From assembly GCA_964397565.1 (NCBI GenBank), contig CAYNJC010000003.1:1-64000 (forward strand): a stretch of 64,000 nt of DNA, written 5' to 3'. The notes under the pieces were generated by a model, which was given only the letters and a program-made list of their open reading frames with translations, was not told the DNA's origin and searched no databases. This document shows, piece after piece, positions 41,615 to 50,748 of this stretch (position 1 is the stretch's first letter; each line of letters starts with the position of its first letter). Both the position numbers and the translations under genes were made by a program. This stretch comes from JAPLST01 sp964397565. Lineage in GTDB: Bacteria > Auribacterota > UBA3054 > JAPLST01.

Positions 41615-43411
41615 CTACGGCGTGGCGCTTTCTTTCTCAAACCAGATTGTGCCGAGGTCCACATCCTCGTCGGGCTGCAACGTCAGATGCAGTTCGCGCG
41701 TCTTGCAGCCGGCGCAATTGAGATAGAGGTAACTTTCACCCGCCCAAGCCTGCGTCAGCGACTTTTTCAGATCGCTTCCAATATTGCTATGAAATGTTGG
41801 GGTAGACACCGGCGTCCGCGCGAGTTCATAGGATATCATGGAGATCGCTTCGTGCGTGTTGGAAAACGCCGTATCAAACGTGATCATGGAGTACGGCGCC
41901 AGCACCACGCAGACGGATGTGCCGGGCATAACCGGCACGCGTGGCTGGGTGATTTCAGCGTCATGTGCACTCAAGGTGTAGCATTGGTCAGGCAGAATGC
42001 TGGCAAAAACGAAATTGCCATCCACGTCGCACTGGGTTGAGAATTCGGCGTCAAGGGTAACGGCGCGGGCATATAAGGTAATACCACTGGCGGGCGCGCC
42101 GTTCGCGCGTTCCGCAACACCGCACAGTTCAGCATTGGCCGGGCCGAATACCGCCACCAGTTCGGTCGTGTGATTGTTCGCCATCTGCACATCCTTGAAA
42201 CACAGCGACGCACAGCGTTCCGCGGACGCGACGACCGTATACGTGCCTTCCGCCCCGCCACACTCTTCATAATACACGCCATCCGCCGAACCGCGTGATG
42301 CAATGCGGCCACCCGTGAATGTTATCGCACCACCTTGCCGCCGTGTTTGCCGAATCGTCATTTCGAGTCTGGGCACTGGCGCGCCATTGGTGTAGGTGGC
42401 AGTAATTTTCAGCACCGGTGGCGTGGCGTGCGTGCGCACGACCAACGTGAGCTCACGGGTGTCGCCGGGCGCGAGCACAAGCTCGGCGTAGCCTTTGATC
42501 CAACTTTCATCGGCAACGACACGGGTGAACGTCCCTTGTGGTATGATGTTGCCGAGGCGAAATGCACCGTCGGCATCCGTGCTGGTGCGCGACGTATCAC
42601 TATAGACCTCGCGTGCCGGCACGGGTGCGCCGCGTTCGTCGAGGACATGCCCAAACACCGTTGCACCCTTGCACAAATAAAGTACAAGTGGGTCAGCGTC
42701 CGGCGTCATGCACATGACCTGAACGAAGTTTGACGGATAATTTGCATGCGCGATGGTCAACCGCACCCGCGCTTCCGCCAGGTCGGCATAGCCAAACATG
42801 CCGTCGGCGTCGCTGCGCACGGTACGACTGGCGCTCATGCCAGAATACATCAAGAGTTCTATGTTCGCGCCGCTGACCGGCTCCCCAGTGGTTTTGTCTT
42901 TAAGGATGCCGCGCAGCGTCCAGGCCGGCGCCAGTGTGAAGGTCAGTACGCACGCGCGATCCGCGTACATCGCCAGGGAAAGGTTGGTTTCAACCAGCTT
43001 GTAGCCGTGCAGCGCGGCTTCCACGGTGCAGTCACATGGTGCGACATTTGAGAACACAAGGCTGTCTTCGCCATTGAGTATGGCTGTTTGTGACTGCGCG
43101 GGATACACGCCCAACGCATCGTGTACGTTCACGCGCACGCGGCCATGCAGCGACGCGGGCGTGGCCGCAACAAACCTGGTGTGCAATGTGGCGTAGGGCG
43201 ACGGTGTGGTCAGTTGCACGGGCGCAACTGGCGCGGGCATGGCAGGTGCCGCCGCGCGCGACGCGGCGGTTGGCGCCGGTGCTGCCAGCGTTGCCACAGG
43301 CGCTGGTGCTGTCGGCGCCGCATGGTGGTTGTTATGCGCGAACACATGCACGAACCACCATGCCAGACCCAGAGCCACAACCATTAAAATAAAAAGCCGC
43401 AACGTTCTCAT
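41615..43411 (-). CDS. Secreted protein with carboxypeptidase-regulatory-like (Ig-fold) repeats
   Basis: 598 aa. An N-terminal TM or signal helix (RLFILMVVALGLAWWFV) is followed by an Ala/Pro-rich linker (35-75) and then several CarboxypepD_reg-like beta-sandwich repeats (GILKDKTTGEPVSGANIEL, GHVLDERGAPVPAREVY, GVAERANGAPASGITLY). Such domains are structural or adhesive in extracytoplasmic proteins. No enzyme domain is visible. A -10-like TATAAT sits 10 bp upstream of the ATG. It lies inside the segment bounded by the two TCGGACGGA cassettes. Confidence 0.78.
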   Translation of the reverse strand: MRTLRLFILMVVALGLAWWFVHVFAHNNHHAAPTAPAPVATLAAPAPTAASRAAAPAMPAPVAPVQLTTPSPYATLHTRFVAATPASLHGRVRVNVHDALGVYPAQSQTAILNGEDSLVFSNVAPCDCTVEAALHGYKLVETNLSLAMYADRACVLTFTLAPAWTLRGILKDKTTGEPVSGANIELLMYSGMSASRTVRSDADGMFGYADLAEARVRLTIAHANYPSNFVQVMCMTPDADPLVLYLCKGATVFGHVLDERGAPVPAREVYSDTSRTSTDADGAFRLGNIIPQGTFTRVVADESWIKGYAELVLAPGDTRELTLVVRTHATPPVLKITATYTNGAPVPRLEMTIRQTRRQGGAITFTGGRIASRGSADGVYYEECGGAEGTYTVVASAERCASLCFKDVQMANNHTTELVAVFGPANAELCGVAERANGAPASGITLYARAVTLDAEFSTQCDVDGNFVFASILPDQCYTLSAHDAEITQPRVPVMPGTSVCVVLAPYSMITFDTAFSNTHEAISMISYELARTPVSTPTFHSNIGSDLKKSLTQAWAGESYLYLNCAGCKTRELHLTLQPDEDVDLGTIWFEKESATP

Positions 43412-43421
43412 ACTCGCGCCT

Positions 43422-43430
43422 ATTATAGCA
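43422..43430 (-). promoter_or_regulatory. Extended -10 upstream of the carboxypeptidase-regulatory repeat gene
   Basis: Minus strand TGCTATAAT with no clear -35. The predicted transcription start is within a few bases of the ATG at 43411. Confidence 0.4.
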
Positions 43431-43533
43431 TCTTATACAAAGCAGACATAACCAGATCAAGGGGGCTTGTTTCAGTTGTATAGTTGTCTCGCCTTTGGCT
43501 TTCTGTTATCATTTGTTCAGCAACACGATTGGT

Positions 43534-44340
43534 GTGAACACAAACCCATGCGGCAAACGGCTGCGCCCCAGCGGGGGTTATCGGCACTTGCGCTCGTTTC
43601 AGGTGACGACGATCATCTACGACGGCACGGTGTTCTTCTGCGAACGGTTTATGGACCGGCGCTCACGCACCGTGGACCAGATGGAGCAGGCAGCGCGGAG
43701 CGGGCGGCAGAATATCGCGGAAGCCAGCCGCGCCGCGGCCACGTCAAGCCAGACGGAACTACGGCTGACCAATGTCGCCCGCGCCAGTCTCGGCGAACTC
43801 CTGCTGGACTTCGAGGATTTCCTGCGCCAACACCACTTGCCGCAGTGGAGCAAAAATGACCCCGCGGCACAGCAGGTACGGGCACTGGGGCGGCAGCAGC
43901 AGCCAGCAGATCGGACGGATCCGACAGAGCGGACGGAGCGGGCAGATGTTTTTGGTTCTTATGCAGAATGGCTGAACAGCAATGATCCTGCCGTCGTGGC
44001 CAACACCATCATTTGCCTGATCCATCAGGCGAACTACCTGCTAGATCAGCAAATCGCCGGGCTTGAGCGCGAGTTCATCGCCGAGGGCGGCTATAGCGAG
44101 CAACTAGCCGCGGCACGCCTTGCCGAGCGCGGCAAGCACGATCAGGCGGACAAGCTCCCCACCTGCCCGCTATGCGGCAAGCTGATGGCCTTGCGCACCG
44201 CGCGCCAAGGCCAGTTTGCGGGTTCGCAGTTTTGGGGTTGCACGGGCTACCCGCAGTGCAAAGGCACGCGGACGCTGGATAGTTCGGGAAAATCAGACGG
44301 ATCGGACGGATCGGACGGATCAGCCACAGGGAAATCATGA
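43534..44340 (+). CDS. Four helix bundle suffix domain protein with zinc-finger C-terminus
   Basis: 268 aa from GTG 43534 (TTG at 43495 or 43513 possible). It shows the family pattern LRPSGGYRHLRSFQ, RSRTVDQMEQAARSGRQNIAEASRA and ELRLTNVARASLGELLLDFEDFLRQ. It ends in a topoisomerase-type C4 zinc finger (CPLCGKLM...GCTGYPQCKG), which suggests nucleic acid binding. The function of the family is unknown. TCGGACGGA-type repeats occur inside the gene (43908-43944, encoding DRTDPTERTERAD) and at its 3' end (GSDGSDGSD), where the stop codon falls inside the repeat. Confidence 0.82.
   Translation: MNTNPCGKRLRPSGGYRHLRSFQVTTIIYDGTVFFCERFMDRRSRTVDQMEQAARSGRQNIAEASRAAATSSQTELRLTNVARASLGELLLDFEDFLRQHHLPQWSKNDPAAQQVRALGRQQQPADRTDPTERTERADVFGSYAEWLNSNDPAVVANTIICLIHQANYLLDQQIAGLEREFIAEGGYSEQLAAARLAERGKHDQADKLPTCPLCGKLMALRTARQGQFAGSQFWGCTGYPQCKGTRTLDSSGKSDGSDGSDGSATGKS
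43908..43944 (+). repeat. TCGGACGGA-type repeat inside a CDS
   Basis: Units agatcggacgg, atccgacagagcgg and acggagcggg, degenerate copies read in frame within the four-helix-suffix gene. Confidence 0.5.
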
Positions 44341-44344
44341 GCAG
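44290..44344 (+). repeat. TCGGACGGA repeat cassette, right copy
   Basis: Three TCGGACGGA units plus the CAGCCACAGGGAAATCATGAG tail shared with 41496-41540. Contains the stop codon of the four-helix-suffix gene. Confidence 0.7.
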
Positions 44345-44402
44345 CAGCGGCGATACCGCGCATGCCTTTGTGTGCACGCCTGACAATCTACGCCTTCACA
44401 CC

Positions 44403-46826
44403 TCAATTGCAGCCCGTGCAGGCGCTCCGCGCGACTAGAAGTCGGCCGAGCAGCCAGGCCAAGGGGCCGACTAGCCAGGCCGGTTCCGGCATTTGCGGCG
44501 GGAGATTGGCGGCGTAGCCGTCCATGCCGCGACTGAGCGTGAACGTGTTCGTCAGTTCGCGCGTGTACCAGAAAGGCATGTTCAGGTCGGTAAGGTCCAG
44601 TGGCAGGAAGGCCTCGTGGATTTGCGCGTTGACCTTGACATATTGCACGCGGAGGATGGCAAGGGCCGGCCGGCGGCTGATGTCCGGATCGTCGGTCAGC
44701 GGGCTGATGGGCAGACGCCAGCACCCCGCGTTGTCAGTCTGACCAGTGGCATCCGCCACGCCGTCATACATTGCCTGGCCGGTGGAGAGATAGCTCAAGG
44801 GCTGATTGGTCTTCTCGGACAGGAGCGGCAACGAGGTGATCTGCACGGTCACCGTGGACGGCTGCCCAGAGAACTCGCCTTTGCGCAGACCGTTGGAGAG
44901 GGCCGAGCTGGCGTCGGGCCAGCGCATATAGAACTGCGGGATGGTCTGCCACGGCACGCCGGCGGTACTGACGCATTCGTAGCCGATGGCGAAAGAATTA
45001 CCGCCGGAATCGTGCGTGTCATATTCAACAACAACGGTATGCCAGCCCTGGGTGATGGTCTTGAAATTCCGGTAGGTGCCATGGCGGAAGATACGGCCGG
45101 GCTCGATGAAACTGGACGGGGTCTTGCTGGGGCGGAAGACATCGCTGCGCCCGCCGCCGCTATCCCAGGCCATCGTGGTGATGTTGTAGGACTGCACATC
45201 CGAGGTGCGCACAAGGTTTTCGCCATCCACATTGATCTTGACGTTGCCGAGCGAGGCGGAGGAGAAGGCGTAGCGGCCGGAGACGGGCGCGTAGAATTGG
45301 CCGTCGATATGCGCGGATTTGTTGATAATACTCCAGGTGTAAGGCGGGCCGGCCGGCGCGCCTTGGTACAAGGCCAGCGCGGCGAACTGCAGTGGCGCAC
45401 CGTCGCGATCCAGCAGGCGGACCACGGCGCCCGTCGCCAGTTCAAACCAGTTCCAGAAGTGATTGCCGTCGTAATACGCCTTATAAGAGGTGGTGTGTGA
45501 GTTCCAGTAATGCGGCTGCGCGGTGGGATCCGCGTGGTAGCGGCCGCTGCCGCCGTTCTGCGCACCCAGCCGCTCGCGCACCAGCCGCTGGTATTTCATC
45601 TGGAACTGATAGTAGAAGCCCAGCACCGAGAATTGGCCCCAGCCGAACTTGCGGATCGCGGCGGTATCGCCGTAGCCCTCGATGCAGGGCATGATGCTGC
45701 GATTGCCGGGGTAAAACGCAGGCACCGTCCCGTTGTACTGCGGCACAATGTTGCAGATGCCCGGCGGCAGCGACTTCGCGGCGATGTCGCAATGATGGCG
45801 GCCGAAATGATGACCTAATTCGTGGATCAGAGATAACTCGATGACGCTGTTATTCGGGTCTTGCGTGGTGTACCAGGCGCTGGCGAACTCGCCGGCATGG
45901 GGCTGCCCCGCGGGTATGATGCAGGGAAAGCCCCACTCAGCGTCAAAGGAGTAGGCCTTGGCGCTCAGTCCGCCGGTCCACAGGTACGGGGAGTTGCCAT
46001 AAACCATCTGGTTGGAGCCGACGGCGGAGACGTCCATGAGCGCGACGCGCGGCAGCGCGTAACGCCGCCCGCCAAAATAACGGTTCTCCGCAATGCTGAA
46101 ATACTCGTTCATCTGTTGGGCGTGCCGCTGTGCCCAGTCCTCCCAGGAATACGTCCCGCCGCGATAAGGCAGGGCCGGCGCAATGCCGTTGGTGGCCAGG
46201 CCATTGGCCTCGTAGTACACGTTCTGCAGCACGCCCAGCATCGTTCTGCCAAACCAGTCATAGATCGGTTGTTCCACCACAAAGCCGATGGCCAGCGCGT
46301 GACTCAAGAGTTCCAGATCGTTGTTGTGCTCGTAGGTGTACGTGCGGCCGGCGCCGGGGTCAAAAAACGTTTCGTTGACTGTATTGGACGCGTCGGCCAA
46401 ACAGTAGATCAGGTAATCGCCATCCTGCCAGCGCCCGTTGCCGAACGCCGTGGTGTTGGTCAGCAGGACAGTCTGGTTCGACGCCAGATTGGCCACGGAG
46501 AACCACTGTTCGCTGTTCGCCACCACCACCCCATTGGTCGCCCTGGTCTGGAATTTGACGGTGAAGGGGCCGGTGTCGACGCCGCCCTTGTTCTGGATAT
46601 GCGCCACGAAATAGACGACGTCGCCGGTGGCCGGCCAGTTGGCTTCCAGCCACCAGTCGCGGAACGGCTCGCGGGAAATGTACAAGAGGTCAATATCCGG
46701 GGTGTTGGTCATGCCGCCCCGGGCATAGGTCTTGAGGTTATCCGTGGGAATCTGGGCGCAGAGCGGGCCGGCGCACAGTCCGGCCCCGGCCGCGAAACAA
46801 ACCAAGATCAATTGGCAATAGCGCAC
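44403..46826 (-). CDS. Secreted zinc metalloprotease-like protein with CARDB-like domain and PEP-CTERM tail
   Basis: About 807 aa from GTG 46826, which has GGGAG 5 nt upstream. Signal peptide, then a CARDB-like beta domain (GDVVYFVAHIQNKGGVDTGP). A zinc site follows in LIHELGHHFGRHH, matching HExxHxxxxH. Further beta-rich regions resemble PA14 or carbohydrate-binding folds (SAHIDGQFYAPVSGRYAFS). The C-terminus is MPEP, a hydrophobic helix, then RLLVAR, a PEP-CTERM-type signal for exosortase processing. Probably a surface or secreted endopeptidase. I do not recognise the exact peptidase family. Confidence 0.75.
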   Translation of the reverse strand: MRYCQLILVCFAAGAGLCAGPLCAQIPTDNLKTYARGGMTNTPDIDLLYISREPFRDWWLEANWPATGDVVYFVAHIQNKGGVDTGPFTVKFQTRATNGVVVANSEQWFSVANLASNQTVLLTNTTAFGNGRWQDGDYLIYCLADASNTVNETFFDPGAGRTYTYEHNNDLELLSHALAIGFVVEQPIYDWFGRTMLGVLQNVYYEANGLATNGIAPALPYRGGTYSWEDWAQRHAQQMNEYFSIAENRYFGGRRYALPRVALMDVSAVGSNQMVYGNSPYLWTGGLSAKAYSFDAEWGFPCIIPAGQPHAGEFASAWYTTQDPNNSVIELSLIHELGHHFGRHHCDIAAKSLPPGICNIVPQYNGTVPAFYPGNRSIMPCIEGYGDTAAIRKFGWGQFSVLGFYYQFQMKYQRLVRERLGAQNGGSGRYHADPTAQPHYWNSHTTSYKAYYDGNHFWNWFELATGAVVRLLDRDGAPLQFAALALYQGAPAGPPYTWSIINKSAHIDGQFYAPVSGRYAFSSASLGNVKINVDGENLVRTSDVQSYNITTMAWDSGGGRSDVFRPSKTPSSFIEPGRIFRHGTYRNFKTITQGWHTVVVEYDTHDSGGNSFAIGYECVSTAGVPWQTIPQFYMRWPDASSALSNGLRKGEFSGQPSTVTVQITSLPLLSEKTNQPLSYLSTGQAMYDGVADATGQTDNAGCWRLPISPLTDDPDISRRPALAILRVQYVKVNAQIHEAFLPLDLTDLNMPFWYTRELTNTFTLSRGMDGYAANLPPQMPEPAWLVGPLAWLLGRLLVARSACTGCN

Positions 46827-46926
46827 AACGGCTCCCAATGTGGTTAACTCAACAGCAAAAATCGGAAAGCGGCATCTCCGACGGACAAGTTCCGTGTGCA
46901 ACCAACCGCCTTGTGTTGCCTAGTAC

Positions 46927-46956
46927 ATTATACATCAAATGGTGAACGCGAGTCAA
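46927..46956 (-). promoter_or_regulatory. Promoter of the PEP-CTERM metalloprotease gene
   Basis: Minus strand TTGACT (46956-46951), 18-bp spacer, TATAAT (46932-46927), about 100 nt upstream of GTG 46826. Confidence 0.65.
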
Positions 46957-47074
46957 CTAAACGCTGAAAGCCAAGGTGCTTCTGCCAGACCATCTTGACG
47001 CGGCCATAAAGGCGCTGACACGCGTGGGTGTAAGTAACGGTGGCCTTTGATCCGTTTGCGCGCCAGGTGCGGCA

Positions 47075-48205
47075 TTAGGATTCGATCGCTTCGACGTTCG
47101 AGCGCGGGACAATGATGGTTGCACCGTCATCGCAGGTGATCTCGACAACGCGGACTTTTGTTTCGCTCTCGACCGTTGCCAAGCCGGTGGGCAAATTCTT
47201 GACTTTACCGAGAGCGCCGAACCGCGGCTCGCGGATGATGCGGACACAGGCACCCACCTGAAGACCTGCCTGTCCCGCTTCGCCGCCGCCCGAGTGGGCA
47301 GGCGCGGTAGCGGCCCGGTCGGCGGGGATGATGATTTCGGGCCGCAGGACGCCCGCGCGTATCTGCGTTGCGCCGCTGGCCGATGCGCGCTGGCCCGCAT
47401 GCGCGGCAAGCAGCTCGTGCGTCGCCTTGGCCATGGGAATGTGGCCAAAACCCTCGGTGATGATCAAGATCGGCTTGATGTCTTCGTGGCCGGTGATGGC
47501 GACGCCCAAATCGCGGCCCAACAGGGCGCGCAGATCAATGTCATTGAATCCGCCGCAGATGAGCGCGGCGATGCCCAGCTCGGTTGCCCGCGCGAACACG
47601 TCGCTGCTGACGAACGCGCCGGCGACCACGATTTTGCCCGCCATGTCGCGGGTGAGGCTTTCTCGCGCGATGACCACATCGCGTGCGCACGCCACGGCAA
47701 TCTCGCCGCAGACTTCGCCACCAATGCCCAAAATGCCCTGGACAAACGCAGCGGTGGTCTCGATCACCACGCCCTCGTGCTCGCGCACCTCGACGACCAC
47801 GCCGTCAATGTAGGCGCGCAAGTCAACCGGCTGTGGGGCCGCGCGCACTATCACCTGGCCCGTCACGTCGGATATCGTCTCGATCGTGCCGTCTAGCGGC
47901 GCATGGGCGACACTGCGGAACATTTTGAAAAACGGCCGCGTCTCGGCAATGACCTCATTGGCGGTGACGTGGTCACCCTCTCTCTTGAGCATGTAATTCG
48001 GCGTCTCATTGGCCGCGATGCTCAGCAGGTTCATGACATTCACCATGGCGACGGTGCCAGGCAGCTCGGCCCTGGCGACGATGTCTTCCGCCTGCACGCG
48101 CGCGCCCTGCTGCACAAGGACCGTGCCGGCAATCGGCAGCCGCCGCTCCTTGCGCACGCGGGCATGCCCGGTGACTCTCAAGCCTGGTGTGTAGGTGTGT
48201 GCCAT
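47075..48205 (-). CDS. Operon gene 7: barrel-sandwich / KOW-like protein of unknown function
   Basis: 376 aa, soluble-looking. Residues about 20-140 contain two lipoyl/barrel-sandwich-like segments (GTVLVQQGARVQAEDIVA and GDHVTANEVIAETRPFFKMF followed by APLDGTIE). The centre has a Rossmann-like Gly-rich region (LGIAALICGGFNDID). Residues about 315-376 resemble a KOW/SH3-like barrel (VGACVRIIREPRFGALGKV). No known family name can be given with certainty. It starts 3 bp after the MutL stop and is the last gene of the seven-gene operon, so a role with the MutL ATPase is likely. Confidence 0.7.
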   Translation of the reverse strand: MAHTYTPGLRVTGHARVRKERRLPIAGTVLVQQGARVQAEDIVARAELPGTVAMVNVMNLLSIAANETPNYMLKREGDHVTANEVIAETRPFFKMFRSVAHAPLDGTIETISDVTGQVIVRAAPQPVDLRAYIDGVVVEVREHEGVVIETTAAFVQGILGIGGEVCGEIAVACARDVVIARESLTRDMAGKIVVAGAFVSSDVFARATELGIAALICGGFNDIDLRALLGRDLGVAITGHEDIKPILIITEGFGHIPMAKATHELLAAHAGQRASASGATQIRAGVLRPEIIIPADRAATAPAHSGGGEAGQAGLQVGACVRIIREPRFGALGKVKNLPTGLATVESETKVRVVEITCDDGATIIVPRSNVEAIES

Positions 48206-48208
48206 GGC

Positions 48209-50050
48209 TTACCTCGCGGCCTGTGGAACGCCGGGATAGACGTCGAGCGCCTGCACCCACGCAGTAAGGAACTGCTGCCGGTTCTGTTCAGGAATCGCCA
48301 GCGGCCGGCCCCGGCCGTCAAGCACGATGCCCACCACGCCGCCATGCACGGTCGCCTCGACTGATTTGCCCCTGCCCGCACCCATGTCCACTGATCTGTG
48401 CGGCTGGAGTTTGATCGTGGCCGTCGTGCCCACGGGCAGCAGTTCAAGCTTCATTTCGTGGTCCTTGAGCGAGCCGGTGCGCGCCACGCCGTCAACCGTG
48501 AGCGTATAATCAAAGCAAACTGCGCCGGGCTTTGCCTTGTTCAGCGGCGAGATGCAGGTGCCCAGCTCGATCAGGCAGTCGTGCTCGAACACCTCGGTTG
48601 CGGCCGCCTCGTTGATCTGGGCGAGCACGCCGAGATGGGGCATCATGAAAATGCTGTCCACGGCGAGGCGGGTGATGCCCTGCGGCTCGAACGCGTCAAT
48701 CATCATCAGCATTGCCTGCGACCTGCGGGGCGCGTGGGAGAGCACACCGCCGCTGCCGATCAGCAGGTCGAGCCGCGGCATGTCAATCACGGTCTGGCCC
48801 GACACGGCCTGGTCGAGCGACTCGCCGAAGCCGCGTGCGCGGCGCACGCCTTTGAGCGACACGGCCAGCGCCTTGTGCTGGATGAACGACAGGCGCAGCG
48901 CCTCGCGGGCGATGGCCTGCTCGATCTTCAGGTCCTCGAGCAGCTGCGGCACCGTTGTCGGACGGATCATCTTGTTCTTGATCCGGTTGCGCAGGTCGGT
49001 CTCGTCAATGGCGAACGGGACCCAGCGCATGATGTTCTCGAGGCCTGCCTCGGCCAGCACGTTCGAGATGCTGTAGCTCATGCCGAAATTCGCGCTGACC
49101 GTACGATTGAACACGCGCGCGCCCTTGCCCGCCTCGAGGCCGGTCTCCTGCACCAGGAAGTCGGAGAATACGTCCGTCGTCGCGCCGCCAATGTCGACGC
49201 CGACGATGTTAAGGTTGCGCTGCCGCGCGGCGGTCTGGATCATGTTGCCCACGGCGGCGGGCGTGGGCATGATGGGCGCGCCGACCCATGACATCAGCTT
49301 CTTGTACCCAGGCGCCTGCATCATGACGTGCTTGAGGAACAGTTCGTGGATTTCGTTGCGGGCGGGCGCAAGGTTCTCGACCTGAAGCGTGGGCCGCAGG
49401 TTGTCCGTGATGTGCAGCTCGATGCTGTCGCCCAGCGCCTTCTGCACCTGCGGCCGCGCGGCCTTGTTACCGGCATAGACGATCGGCAGCTTGAACGTTG
49501 CGCCCAGGCGCGTGCGCGGTCGCGCCGCAGCGATCAGCTCGGCCAGGGCAACGACGTGCTCGATCGTGCCGCCATCCGTGCCGCCCGAGAGGAGGACCAT
49601 GTCGGGCCTGAGCGTGCGGATGCGTTCGATCTTCTCGTGCGGCTGGCGCCGGTCGCCGCTGACGAGGACATCCATGACGATGGCGCCTGCGCCGAGCGCC
49701 GCACGCTGCGCGCTCTCGCCCGTCATGGAAGCCACCACGCCGGCCACGGTCATCTGCAGCCCGCCGCCGGCGCTCGAGGTGGAGATATAGATGTCCACGC
49801 CAACATTGCCTTTGGCGGGCGTGATGATCTTCTCACCATCGAGGATCTTGCGGCCGGAGAGCTCCTCGAGCTCGGCCATCGCGTTCAGCACGCCGCGGGT
49901 GACGTCCTCGAACGGCACCTCGACCGTCGTGGGCGCCTCGCCGCGGAAGGTTTGGCGGTAGCCCGCGGGCGTCTTCTCGATCAGGATCGCCTTGGTCGTG
50001 GTGCTGCCGCAGTCCGTGGCGACAATCACATTGAGCTGTTGAACCGCCAT
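48209..50050 (-). CDS. Operon gene 6: MutL (glutamate mutase L) family ATPase
   Basis: 613 aa. Two actin/Hsp70/sugar-kinase-type phosphate loops are visible: ATDCGSTTTKAILIE near the N-terminus and GVDIGGATTDVFSDF in the middle, with a third Gly-rich block (DLLIGSGGVLSHAP). The family is named for a chaperone-like partner of B12-dependent glutamate mutase. No glutamate mutase subunit (mutS/E) is present, and five membrane protein genes precede it in the same transcript. I infer that here it powers or gates the membrane complex. Start 50050 lies 2 bp after the upstream stop. Confidence 0.85.
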   Translation of the reverse strand: MAVQQLNVIVATDCGSTTTKAILIEKTPAGYRQTFRGEAPTTVEVPFEDVTRGVLNAMAELEELSGRKILDGEKIITPAKGNVGVDIYISTSSAGGGLQMTVAGVVASMTGESAQRAALGAGAIVMDVLVSGDRRQPHEKIERIRTLRPDMVLLSGGTDGGTIEHVVALAELIAAARPRTRLGATFKLPIVYAGNKAARPQVQKALGDSIELHITDNLRPTLQVENLAPARNEIHELFLKHVMMQAPGYKKLMSWVGAPIMPTPAAVGNMIQTAARQRNLNIVGVDIGGATTDVFSDFLVQETGLEAGKGARVFNRTVSANFGMSYSISNVLAEAGLENIMRWVPFAIDETDLRNRIKNKMIRPTTVPQLLEDLKIEQAIAREALRLSFIQHKALAVSLKGVRRARGFGESLDQAVSGQTVIDMPRLDLLIGSGGVLSHAPRRSQAMLMMIDAFEPQGITRLAVDSIFMMPHLGVLAQINEAAATEVFEHDCLIELGTCISPLNKAKPGAVCFDYTLTVDGVARTGSLKDHEMKLELLPVGTTATIKLQPHRSVDMGAGRGKSVEATVHGGVVGIVLDGRGRPLAIPEQNRQQFLTAWVQALDVYPGVPQAAR

Positions 50051-50052
50051 GG

Positions 50053-50748
50053 TTATCCGCCGGTGACGAGTTTGGCAAGGGCGCTAATCTGTTCGCTGAA
50101 GAACTGGGCGAGGAACTGGATTCGCTCGATCAAGAACGCCATGCGTGTCATCACCGTGCTGCCGAACATGGCGCCGAGAGCAACCATAATGGCAAGCCGG
50201 CCCACCTTCATGGGCAAACGAAAAAGCCGGTTGTCCGCCTTGATGGTGAAGCAGAAGTAGAGCAGCGTGGTGAAGAGCGCGATCAGAAAAACAAGGTTGT
50301 TCAGGCAGAACAGAATGTTCGCGTGGGTTGGGCCGCCGTCGAGCACCCAAGGATTGAGCGGCTTGAGCGTGGCCGGGAGCTGCGGCAGCATCAACAGGAT
50401 CTGCCCCTTGAACGCCAGGCCCGCCGCGACGCCCACGAACAGGCCGATGATCGGCGTGCTCAGCCAGAACCATTTCTTCGACATCTGGCAGTACCACATC
50501 GCGCCCGGTATCAGCGCCAGCAGCCATAGCGCGTTGAGCCAGTGCTCCTTGTGGCTGAATGCACCCTGGATGTGCGCCCACCAGTAGGGCTGGAGGACCT
50601 GCTGCCAGGTGAGCACGACGGTGATGCCCACGCCAATGCCCATCGCCGCCTTCTGGGCCAGCCGGTAGAAGATGTTGTCCTTGATCAGGTAGCTCAGGAT
50701 CGTCAGCGTCATGATGGCGCCGACCCAGACGGTGATGGGATTATTCAT
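50053..50748 (-). CDS. Operon gene 5: polytopic membrane protein of unknown function
   Basis: 231 aa from ATG 50748 (GGAGG 7 nt upstream), overlapping the preceding stop as ATGA. About six TM helices, for example VWVGAIMTLTILSYLI, LNALWLLALIPGAMWY, WFWLSTPIIGLFVGVAAGLA and LVFLIALFTTLLYFCF. A basic segment (KADNRLFRLPMKVGR) separates the last ones. Not recognised as a named family. Confidence 0.7.
   Translation of the reverse strand: MNNPITVWVGAIMTLTILSYLIKDNIFYRLAQKAAMGIGVGITVVLTWQQVLQPYWWAHIQGAFSHKEHWLNALWLLALIPGAMWYCQMSKKWFWLSTPIIGLFVGVAAGLAFKGQILLMLPQLPATLKPLNPWVLDGGPTHANILFCLNNLVFLIALFTTLLYFCFTIKADNRLFRLPMKVGRLAIMVALGAMFGSTVMTRMAFLIERIQFLAQFFSEQISALAKLVTGG

Noticed and set aside
44290..44344. 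CRISPR-like short tandem array
   Set aside because: Units are 9 bp, directly tandem, without spacers of regular length and without cas genes.
46957..47448. 163-codon minus-strand frame overlapping the end of the MutL operon
   Set aside because: Overlaps the last operon gene in another frame; Ser/Arg/Pro-rich shadow composition.
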